From 66-474 sp040255405 (GTDB lineage: Bacteria > Pseudomonadota > Gammaproteobacteria > Xanthomonadales > Rhodanobacteraceae): a stretch of 64,000 bases of DNA. Below, one piece after another: positions 57,497 to 64,000 of the stretch. Location: the NCBI GenBank assembly GCA_040255405.1, contig JBDZUX010000006.1:92688-156687 (forward strand), in the 5' to 3' direction. Position numbers and translations under genes: made by a program. The stretch's first letter is position 1, and each line of letters begins with the position of its first letter. The notes under the pieces were generated by a model, which was not told the DNA's origin, did no database searches, and saw only the letters and a program-made list of their open reading frames with translations.

Positions 57497-57808
57497 ATGG
57501 CCATTGATGTCAGCTCGCTCAGCGAAAAACAGCTCAAGGATCTCATCCGCAAGGCGCGCGGCCGCATGAAGAACATCGACAAGGAGAAAATCGCCAAGGT
57601 CAAGGCCAAGATCAACGCGGTACTGAAATCCGAAGGCGTCACCTTCGCGCAGGTTTACGGCAAGAAGCGCGGCGGCAAGGGCAAGGTGGCCCCGAAATAC
57701 CGCAATCCGAATGGAACCGAAACCTGGTCCGGCCGCGGCAAGCGCCCGCGGTGGTTCGTTGCCGCGATGAAATCCGGCAAGAAGGAAAAGGACTTGCTGA
57801 TCAAGTAA
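57497..57808 (+). CDS. H-NS-family nucleoid-associated protein
   Basis: 103 residues. The N-terminal coiled-coil (about 6-45, LSEKQLKDLIRKARGRM) mediates oligomers, and the C-terminal DNA-binding motif is PKYRNPNGTETWSGRGKRPRWF, typical of H-NS proteins of the Xanthomonas/Burkholderia (XrvA/Bv3F) type. A Lys/Gly-rich linker (YGKKRGGKGK) may aid DNA contact. GGAGC lies about 7 bp before the ATG. Probably a silencer of AT-rich genes. Confidence 0.94.
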   Translation: MAIDVSSLSEKQLKDLIRKARGRMKNIDKEKIAKVKAKINAVLKSEGVTFAQVYGKKRGGKGKVAPKYRNPNGTETWSGRGKRPRWFVAAMKSGKKEKDLLIK

Positions 57809-57898
57809 GTGGGGACTCGAAACTCGGGAAAGCACCAACCCACAGGGCTCTTCCGATTCACGATCTCCATTCCGGCTTCGAAGGAAGCTCTGATTTTT

Positions 57899-58003
57899 GC
57901 TCGTCATCCCGGAATCGCGAAGCGATATCCGGGACCCAGCGACTTTGCATTCAGTGCGTTGCACGAAAATCACTGGGTCCCGGCTTTCGCCGGGATGACG
58001 AGC
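57899..58003. repeat. CGTCATCCCGG-type inverted-repeat element, copy C
   Basis: Ends 57899-57912 and 57990-58003 form a 14-bp perfect inverted repeat (GCTCGTCATCCCGG). An inner GGGACCCAG/CTGGGTCCC pair adds a second stem. It lies between the H-NS gene and the ThrE-type gene, in a 217-bp gap without genes. Confidence 0.75.
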
Positions 58004-58025
58004 GGTGGGGTTGATCAGACGCTTC

Positions 58026-59294
58026 CTAAAGACTCCTTCGTGGCGCGATCAGCAAATCGCCGAACAGCAGTCCGGCGACCAGCGAAATCAGCAGCGTCAC
58101 CAGCAGCACCGCGATATGGGTGCCGCTCGCGATCTGGTTGTTGAGCAAATCGGATACGCTGCGGAATCCCACGCTACCCGGCACCAGCAACAGCACCCCC
58201 GGTTCGCGCACCAGCGCGCCCGGGCGGTGTTTGAGCCGCGCGTACAAATTGCTGCCCGCGCTGAGCACCAGCCCGCCCACGAACACGCCGAACGGCGCGC
58301 CCATCGCATTGCCGCACCAATACGTGACCAGATAACCCACGATCACCGCGGTCAACACCAGCGGATAATCGCGGCGTGCCGTCTGGAACAGCATCGCGAA
58401 GGCCACGGCGGCCACCGCCAGCGCCGGCCACTGCGCCCACAGCGGCAGGGGCGGCAGGGAATGGCTGGAGGGCACGATGTGCGCGACCGAGCAAAGCTGC
58501 GCGGCCGCGATCGTGCCGAAGGTCAGTTTCAGGATGGTCGCCGCCGCGCCTGCGAAACGCGCGACGCCCGAAGCCAGGTGCTGGCTGGTCAATTCACGCA
58601 CCGCGTTGGTCAGCGACATGCCCGGCACCAGCACGATCAACGCCGACAGCACCACCAGCTTCAGCGCCAACGGCACCAGCCAGGCACTGACCATCGTGGC
58701 AATGAACGTCGCGACCAGCGCGGCGATCGCATCGCTCGCGACCGCCAGCCGTGGCCGGCCATAGCCCGCCACCACGATGCCGCCGATCAGCAGGCCGATC
58801 ACGCCCGCCACCACGGCATCCTGCCACGCATTGCGGAACAGCACCGCGATCGCGCCGGCCGACAGCCCGTAGCTCACGATCGTCGCCCACAGCGCACCGC
58901 GCGACAGCGGCCGCCCCAGCGCGCGCAACTGCGCCAGCCCGCGGCGTGGATCGAGCGTGCCGTCGGCCACGCGATCGGCGATCTCGTCGGCGCGGCATAA
59001 CCGCGTCAGGTTCACGTCGCCCGGCGCGATCCTGACCACCTGGGTCACGTCGGCGATGCCGTCCCCCTCCGGCGCGCTGAACGAAAGCACGATCGAGGTC
59101 GGCGTCGACAGCACCTCGCAGGCCAGGCCGATCCGCTGCGCGGCGTTCCCGATCGCCTGTTCCAGACGCGGCGCCGCGGCGCCGTACTGGTGCAGGCGGC
59201 GCGCCAGTTCGATCACGAAACCGACGCGGGCGCGCACGCGCTCATCCGCCATCAGGCCGCCGCGCGCTTGCCCGCCGGACGCGGGTTCCGTCAT
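58026..59294 (-). CDS. Threonine/serine exporter family protein (ThrE-like)
   Basis: 422-residue inner-membrane protein joining the ThrE N-terminal (DUF1212) domain with the ThrE-2 (DUF3815) domain. About ten helices are seen. Landmarks are GAAAPRLEQAIGNAA, the ALWATIVSYGLSAGAIAVLF start of the membrane part, VPGMSLTNAVREL and LLLVPGSVGFRSVSDL. Expected to export L-threonine or L-serine. It is the last gene left of nfeD and uses a separate promoter. Confidence 0.9.
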   Translation of the reverse strand: MTEPASGGQARGGLMADERVRARVGFVIELARRLHQYGAAAPRLEQAIGNAAQRIGLACEVLSTPTSIVLSFSAPEGDGIADVTQVVRIAPGDVNLTRLCRADEIADRVADGTLDPRRGLAQLRALGRPLSRGALWATIVSYGLSAGAIAVLFRNAWQDAVVAGVIGLLIGGIVVAGYGRPRLAVASDAIAALVATFIATMVSAWLVPLALKLVVLSALIVLVPGMSLTNAVRELTSQHLASGVARFAGAAATILKLTFGTIAAAQLCSVAHIVPSSHSLPPLPLWAQWPALAVAAVAFAMLFQTARRDYPLVLTAVIVGYLVTYWCGNAMGAPFGVFVGGLVLSAGSNLYARLKHRPGALVREPGVLLLVPGSVGFRSVSDLLNNQIASGTHIAVLLVTLLISLVAGLLFGDLLIAPRRSL

Positions 59295-59319
59295 GTGCGA
59301 TGCCCGCGCGGCCGCTGCA

Positions 59320-59927
59320 TCATGGCGTCGCCGCGCGCACCTTCAGCAGCGCGCCGTCCACGCCGACCACTTCGACCTCCGCACCCGCCGGCAGGTCCGG
59401 TCCCGCGACCAGCCACTGGCTGTCGCCCACGCGCGCCTTGCCGCGACCGTTCACGATCGCCTCGACCAATACGTAGCGCTGGCCGATCATCTGTTCGCCA
59501 CGCCGGCTGAGCGTGCGCGCGGCGGGATCGTCGTGACGGGCCAGCCGCANNNNNNNNNNNNNNNNNNNNNNNNNNNNNNNNNNNNNNNNNNNNNNNNNNN
59601 NNNNNNNNNNNNNNNNNNNNNNNNNNNNNNNNNNNNNNNNNNNNNNNNNTCGCCACGCCGGCTGAGCGTGCGCGCGGCGGGATCGTCGTGACGGGCCAGC
59701 CGCACGCGAACGAACTTCCAGTAGAACAGGCACGACGCAAACGCCAGAATCACGAACAGCACGGCCTGCGCAATCACGCCCAGCCCCGTCACGCCCCAGG
59801 TGACGATCCCCATCACCGCGGCCGCGATACCGATCCACAGCAGGAAAAATCCAGGCGCCAGCACTTCGCCCGCGATCAGCAGCAAGGCCAGCACCCACCA
59901 CCAGTAGTGCAACGGTACGCCCCACAT
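59320..59927 (-). CDS. NfeD family membrane protein, interrupted by an assembly gap
   Basis: The N-terminal part (from ATG 59927, MWGVPLHYWWWVLALLL) has two or three membrane helices, and the C-terminal part (to 59320) a beta-rich OB-fold domain (GQRYVLVEAIVNGRGKARVG). A 100-N gap (59550-59649) falls between them. The bases on both sides carry the same 55-bp sequence, and the reading frames differ by two. Collapsing the duplicate gives one frame of about 149 residues, a normal NfeD length. NfeD proteins pair with stomatin-like proteins; qmcA follows upstream on the same strand, as is usual. Confidence 0.9.
59495..59704. other. Assembly gap with duplicated flanks
   Basis: Bases 59495-59549 and 59650-59704 are identical (55 bp) on either side of 100 N. 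The two contig ends evidently overlap, and the gap plus one copy (155 bp) should be removed to restore nfeD. Confidence 0.93.
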
Positions 59928-59966
59928 GTCGAAACCTTCCCGATCGTCGTCATCCAGCTACAGAAT

Positions 59967-60126
59967 CCCTCTCCCACCGGGAGAGGGTGCCCCGAAGGGG
60001 CGGGTGAGGGTTCGGATCTCGCGCAAGCATACGTCGATACATTGGAGTCGCATGTCGAACGGGGCCCTCATCCGGCGCCTCGCGCATGCGCAAAAGCAGC
60101 GCGTTGCACCCCTCTCACGAAGAGAA
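59967..60126. repeat. CCCTCTCCC repeat region between nfeD and qmcA
   Basis: A hairpin CCCTCTCCC-ACC-GGGAGAGGG at 59967-59987 is followed by GCCCCGAAGGGGC and GGGTGAGGG. On the far side GGCCCTCATCCGGCGCC and CACCCCTCTCACGAAGAG (about 60063-60120) read like the reverse end of the same kind of element. No gene lies in the 220-bp gap. The hairpin core is related to the one inside ribD. Confidence 0.6.
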
Positions 60127-60148
60127 AACACCGCACCATGGGCGTCGA

Positions 60149-61084
60149 TCATCGTGCCGACGCCGACGAATTCTTCGCCAGCACTTCCTTGCCGATCTCC
60201 GCAATGCCGGCCATCGAGGAAAGAATGCCCGAAGCCTCGAACGGCAGCATCAGCATCTTCTGGTTGGGCGAATCGGCCATCGCCTTCAGTGCCTCGACAT
60301 ACTTGGTCGCCACGAAATAATTGATGGCGTTCAAATTGCCCTGCGAAATCGCGTCCGACACCAGCTGCGTGGCTTTTGCCTCGGCCGCCGCCAGCCGTTC
60401 GCGCGCCTCGGCCTCGCGGAATGCCGCTTCCTTGTGGCCTTCGGCGGCAAGGATCGTCGATTGCTTTTCGCCGTCGGCCTTCAGGATCGCCGCCTGCTTG
60501 AAACCTTCCGCCTCGAGGATGTTGGCACGCTTCTCGCGCTCCGCTTTCATCTGCCGCGCCATCGCGTCGACCAGATCCTTGGGCGGGCTGATGTCCTTGA
60601 TCTCGATGCGGTTGACCTTGACGCCCCACGGGTGCGTGGCCTCGTCGACCACCTTCAGCAGCCGCGCGTTGATTTCGTCGCGCTTGCTCAGGCTTTCGTC
60701 CAGATCCATCGAGCCCAGCACGGTGCGGATGTTGGTCATCACCAGCGCCAGCGTCGCCTGCTCCAAATTGGCGACCTCGTACGCCGCCCGGGCCGCATCC
60801 AGCACCTGGTAGAACACCACGCCATCGACCCGCACCACCGCGTTGTCCTTGGTGATGACGTCCTGCGAGGGCACCGCCAGCACCTGTTCCATCATGTTCA
60901 TCTTGCGGCCGACCGCATAGATGAAGGGCATCAGGAAATGCAGCCCCGGCGGCAAGGTACGCGTGTACTTGCCGAACCGCTCCACCGTGAATTCATACCC
61001 CTGCGGCACGATCCGCACCCACTTCGCCAGCACGATGATCGCGACGGCGACGACGACGATGGCAACGATGATGGACGGCCCCAT
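60149..61084 (-). CDS. qmcA: Paraslipin/stomatin-like SPFH protein QmcA
   Basis: 311-residue SPFH membrane protein. An N-terminal helix (about 3-20, IIVAIVVVAVAIIVLAKWV) anchors it. The SPFH domain (RIVPQGYEFTVERFGKY) and a long coiled coil (about 190-265, with repeated AEG and ADG motifs) follow. Such proteins form cage-like oligomers in the inner membrane and often work with NfeD and FtsH. It pairs with the nfeD gene downstream, 220 bp away with a repeat between. Confidence 0.95.
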   Translation of the reverse strand: MGPSIIVAIVVVAVAIIVLAKWVRIVPQGYEFTVERFGKYTRTLPPGLHFLMPFIYAVGRKMNMMEQVLAVPSQDVITKDNAVVRVDGVVFYQVLDAARAAYEVANLEQATLALVMTNIRTVLGSMDLDESLSKRDEINARLLKVVDEATHPWGVKVNRIEIKDISPPKDLVDAMARQMKAEREKRANILEAEGFKQAAILKADGEKQSTILAAEGHKEAAFREAEARERLAAAEAKATQLVSDAISQGNLNAINYFVATKYVEALKAMADSPNQKMLMLPFEASGILSSMAGIAEIGKEVLAKNSSASAR

Positions 61085-61167
61085 GATCCCCTTCCCTCTG
61101 TGAGTGGGCGCAGTATAACGATTCGCGCCAGATTCAAATGGTTTGTCCGCACCTGCCGAGCCAGAGA

Positions 61168-62481
61168 TCAGGCTCCCGATGCCGGCAGCGACACGGTCAC
61201 CCGCAGGCCGCCGCCTTCGCGGTTGGCCAGCCCGATGCGGCCGCCGTGTGCCTCCACGATTTCGCGCGCCAGCGCCAGGCCCAGCCCGGTGCCGGAACGC
61301 TTGGTGGAATAGAACGGCAGCAACGCCTGCGCGAGCACCGTGTCGCTCATGCCGGGGCCGCGATCGGCCACCTCGATCCGCCAGTTCTGCGCGGCATGCT
61401 TGATGGCCAGCGTCACCTCGGCCGGATCGCCGCCGGCTTCCACGGCATTCTTGACCAGGTTGATCAGCACCTGTTCGATCTGCGCGGCATCGAAGCGCGC
61501 GGGTTCGTCCGGGACCTCGCCCACAAGCCGGAACTCGCAATGCAGCTTCAGCGATTCAAGGAACGCCGCCCACTCGACCGGGGCCGGATTTGGTTGCGGC
61601 AATTTGGCAAAGCTTGCGTAGCCGGCCGTGAACGAGTGCAAGTGGCGGACGCGGTCGCCGATACCCTCGAACACCTTGGGCAAGCGCGCCAAATCGTTGC
61701 GACGCGCCAGTTCCGCGCCCGAATGCGCGAGGGAAGAGATCGGCGCCAGCGAATTGTTCAACTCGTGGCTGATCACGCGGATCACGCGCTTCCACACCGC
61801 CACTTCCTGGCGCGACAGCTCGCGCGTCATGCGCTGCACCAGATACAACTGGTGCGGCCGGCCCTGCAGGCGGAAGTCGCGCCGCGACAGGTGGAAATAT
61901 TCCTCGTCGCTGCCCATCTCGACCCCAAACAGGCTGTCTTCGCTGGCCGTCAGCGCCTGGCGCATCGCCTCGGGGCAGGCCTCGAGCAAATCGTCGAAGC
62001 GCAAACCGGCCGGACTCCGGCCCTCGTTGAACAGATGCCGCGCGGCGAGGTTCGCATATACGATGCGGTCGCTCGCGTCGGTCAGGATCAACGCCGTCGG
62101 CGAATGCTGCACCACCGTGTCCAGCAGCAGTTCGCGCTGGACAAGGTTCTGGCGTTGCTCGCGCAGCGCATGGCCGAGTTCGTTATGCGCCTCGATCAAC
62201 GCGCCCAGCTCGTCGCGCCGGCGGGTGCGCAACGAAATGCTGAAATCGCCATCGCGGTAACTCGCGACGCTGCCCGACAAGGCACGCAGCAATCGCCGCA
62301 CCGGCTGCATCGCGGTATGCGCCAACCACGCCACCGGCGCCAGGCACAGGCCGATCGCGATCGCCCCACCCAACCACGCACTGTGGGTCCAGTCGGTGAT
62401 CGCCGCCGCCAGCGCCGCGGCAACCAGGGCGGCCGCAATCAGCAGCAGCAGGAGTTTGCCTTCGAGGGATGAAAAGCGCAT
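61168..62481 (-). CDS. Sensor histidine kinase (NtrY-like)
   Basis: 437 residues with two N-terminal membrane helices (about 9-28 and 36-54), a HAMP-like stretch, a PAS domain (about 118-210), and HATPase. The phospho-His is in RVISHELNNSLAPISSLAHS, N box in NLVKNAVEAGG, G1 DRGPGMS, and G2 GTGLGLALA. The short H box motif with N-N-S-L is like NtrY/NtrB-type kinases. The partner response regulator is immediately upstream on the same strand. The signal is unknown. Confidence 0.93.
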   Translation of the reverse strand: MRFSSLEGKLLLLLIAAALVAAALAAAITDWTHSAWLGGAIAIGLCLAPVAWLAHTAMQPVRRLLRALSGSVASYRDGDFSISLRTRRRDELGALIEAHNELGHALREQRQNLVQRELLLDTVVQHSPTALILTDASDRIVYANLAARHLFNEGRSPAGLRFDDLLEACPEAMRQALTASEDSLFGVEMGSDEEYFHLSRRDFRLQGRPHQLYLVQRMTRELSRQEVAVWKRVIRVISHELNNSLAPISSLAHSGAELARRNDLARLPKVFEGIGDRVRHLHSFTAGYASFAKLPQPNPAPVEWAAFLESLKLHCEFRLVGEVPDEPARFDAAQIEQVLINLVKNAVEAGGDPAEVTLAIKHAAQNWRIEVADRGPGMSDTVLAQALLPFYSTKRSGTGLGLALAREIVEAHGGRIGLANREGGGLRVTVSLPASGA

Positions 62482-62544
62482 GCAATCGCCAAACCGTGAT
62501 GAGGTGGGGCCGGGGACCCGGACCGGGAAAGCCTAACAACACTT

Positions 62545-62725
62545 CGTCATTCCGGGGCTGCCCGCGCCTTCTGCGGGCAGAACCCGGAATCGGTGTGCCG
62601 TGCACGCCAGCCCTCAAGGGGTCGACTCCGCCCTTCTCCCGGCGATCGTCCTGCAGACCATCGTGACACGCGGGCAACGATGAACCGATTCCGGATTCGG
62701 GCCTGCGGCCCGCTCCGGAATGACG
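62545..62725. repeat. CGTCATTCC-type inverted-repeat element, copy D
   Basis: Begins CGTCATTCCGGGGCTGCCCG and ends CCGCTCCGGAATGACG. Inner CTGCCCGCGC/CTGCGGGCAG stem present. Very similar to copy B at both ends. It separates the response-regulator stop (62745) from the sensor kinase start (62481), so it lies inside a two-component operon. Confidence 0.8.
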
Positions 62726-62744
62726 ACGAAGCAGGGCGCTGCAA

Positions 62745-64000
62745 TCACGCTTCCGTCGGAATTCCGTACCGCTGCATGCGCCGGTACAACGCCTGCCGCG
62801 ACAAGCCGAGCGTCCGCGCGGCGCGGCTGATCACACCGCCGGCCTTGCGCAGCGCTTCCTCGACCGCTTCGCGCGGCGGATCGTCCAGGCTGCGTGCGGG
62901 CGCCGCAGCCACCGCCGAAAGCCCGAGGTGTTTCACCATGATTTCGTCGCGGCCGCACAGCAATTTCGCGCGATCGATCGTATTCTTCAGCTCGCGCACG
63001 TTGCCCGGCCACGGATAATCGAGCAGCGCGTCGCGCGCCTGATCCGACAACACCGCATCATCATCGAGGAAATACTCCGCCAGCGGCAGGATGTCGTCGG
63101 GGCGGTCCGACAGCGGCGGCAGCGCGATCTCGATGGTGTTCAGGCGATAGAACAGATCCTGGCGAAACTTGCCGTCGCGGATCATGGCCGGAATGTCCGC
63201 ATTGGTCGCGCTGATCACGCGCACCTTGACCTTGCGCGTGCGCGTCGAACCCAGCCGTTCGAACTCGCCGGACTCCAGCGCCCGCAACAGCTTCATTTGT
63301 CCTGCCAGCGGCAGGTTGCCGATCTCGTCCAGGAACAAGGTGCCGCCATTGGCCGCCTCGAAGCGGCCCTCGCGCGCACGGGCCGCGCCCGTGAACGCAC
63401 CGGCTTCGGCGCCGAACAGTTCCGCTTCGATCAACTCGCTCGGCAACGCGCCGCAATTCACCGTCACCAACGGCTTGTCGCGCACCGCCGAATTCGCATG
63501 CACGATTTCCGCGATGCGTTCCTTGCCGGCGCCGTTGGGCCCGGTGACCAGCACCGGCACGTCGGCCCGCGCGACGCGGCAGGCCAGTTCCAGCACCCGC
63601 AGCATTTCGTCGGACGCAAACACGATGCCGCGCAGATCGTAATTGCGCTCCAGCGCCTCGCGCCGGCGCCGCCGCGTCATCCGCGTATTGGCCGCGGCAC
63701 GCGCGTTCTCGGAAAGCTCCAGCAGGTTCTCGACCGTCGCCAGCAGCTTGGCGTCGTCCCACGGCTTGGACATGTAATCGGCCGCGCCCGCTTTCACCAG
63801 TTGTACCGCGGTTTCGAGGTGCGACCAGCCGGTCAACAGGATCACCGGCAGGTCGGGATGACGTTCGCGGATCGCGTGGAACAGCGCCACGCCCTCTTCG
63901 CCCGAGGTGGTGTCGGCGCTGAAGTTCATGTCCGCGATCACCGCGTCCACCCGCTCGCGGGCCAGCACCGCGAGGCCTTCGTCGGGCATCGTTGCGGTCA
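62745..64000 (-). CDS. Sigma-54-dependent response regulator, NtrC family (5' end outside window)
   Basis: The visible part has most of a receiver domain (phospho-acceptor Asp in VDAVIADMNF, conserved Lys in YMSKPWDD), an AAA+ domain with the sigma-54 contact loop GAFTGA, Walker B GGTLFLDEIGNLP and sensor II WPGNVRELKNTIDRA, and a C-terminal Fis-type HTH (VISRAARTLGLSRQALYRRM). Walker A is the variant GPNGAGKE in place of GESGTGKE. The reading frame stays open through 64000, and the start of the receiver domain is not included, so the true start lies beyond the window. Downstream is the sensor kinase. Confidence 0.93.
   Translation of the reverse strand, partial: TATMPDEGLAVLARERVDAVIADMNFSADTTSGEEGVALFHAIRERHPDLPVILLTGWSHLETAVQLVKAGAADYMSKPWDDAKLLATVENLLELSENARAAANTRMTRRRRREALERNYDLRGIVFASDEMLRVLELACRVARADVPVLVTGPNGAGKERIAEIVHANSAVRDKPLVTVNCGALPSELIEAELFGAEAGAFTGAARAREGRFEAANGGTLFLDEIGNLPLAGQMKLLRALESGEFERLGSTRTRKVKVRVISATNADIPAMIRDGKFRQDLFYRLNTIEIALPPLSDRPDDILPLAEYFLDDDAVLSDQARDALLDYPWPGNVRELKNTIDRAKLLCGRDEIMVKHLGLSAVAAAPARSLDDPPREAVEEALRKAGGVISRAARTLGLSRQALYRRMQRYGIPTEA

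Overview
The window is high-GC chromosomal DNA, dense with housekeeping genes, from a gammaproteobacterium. Gene content points to the Xanthomonadales, most likely a Rhodanobacteraceae-type genome. The pointers are lipid A enzymes (lpxH, lpxO), a RibB fused to a dead GTP cyclohydrolase II domain, a short soluble RnfB, an H-NS protein of the Xanthomonas/Burkholderia type, and intergenic elements built on GGGGTCAGAGT and CGTCATTCCGG. The taxonomic call is inference; no rRNA or tRNA gene was seen. There is no sign of a prophage, CRISPR array, transposase or plasmid.

Layout. 1-4.0 kb: end of a PhoH-type ATPase, thiD, lpxO, then an ECF41 sigma factor and its carboxymuconolactone-decarboxylase partner, each behind a matching ECF41-type promoter. 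4.2-10.3 kb: NAD-isocitrate dehydrogenase, grxC, a BepA-like M48 protease, a periplasmic cyclophilin, lpxH, a GST and an MgtC protein. 10.3-16 kb: radA, alr and dnaB on the minus strand, with a perfect 28-bp inverted repeat between dnaB and alr, then a D-amino-acid-dehydrogenase-like enzyme. 16-22 kb: NlpC/P60 lipoprotein, DoxX, a membrane TPR protein, slyD and an MFS carrier. 21.9-24.7 kb: a reduced rnf locus (rnfB, an interposed phosphoesterase, an RnfC C-terminal ferredoxin, nth).

24.8-44.2 kb: rnt, then a minus-strand operon read as FMN riboswitch, a 16-codon ORF, ribE, ribBX, ribH, nusB, GNAT, thiL, pgpA. The block often found just upstream of it in other bacteria (glyA, nrdR, ribD) lies about 11 kb away on the same strand. 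Between them sit gltBD, a LysR/alcohol dehydrogenase pair, a metallo-beta-lactamase-fold hydrolase and a Gfo/Idh/MocA oxidoreductase.

44.3-64 kb: aldo/keto reductase and TetR pair, alpha/beta hydrolase, DUF817 protein, a copCD copper operon with a predicted outer-membrane protein, ettA, a pssA/holD-like/rimI cluster, a DUF4124 protein, proS, an H-NS protein, a ThrE-type exporter, an nfeD/qmcA pair, and a sensor kinase with an NtrC-type regulator cut by the window edge. A run of 100 N (59550-59649) interrupts nfeD. Its flanks carry the same 55 bases, so it looks like an assembly artefact.

No wholly new system stands out. The observations most worth checking are the repeat elements that supply the dnaB stop codon and the ribD start codon, the stripped-down Rnf module flanked by 30-bp repeats, the twin ECF41 promoters, the short ORF between riboswitch and ribE, and the met-box-like operator upstream of gltB.
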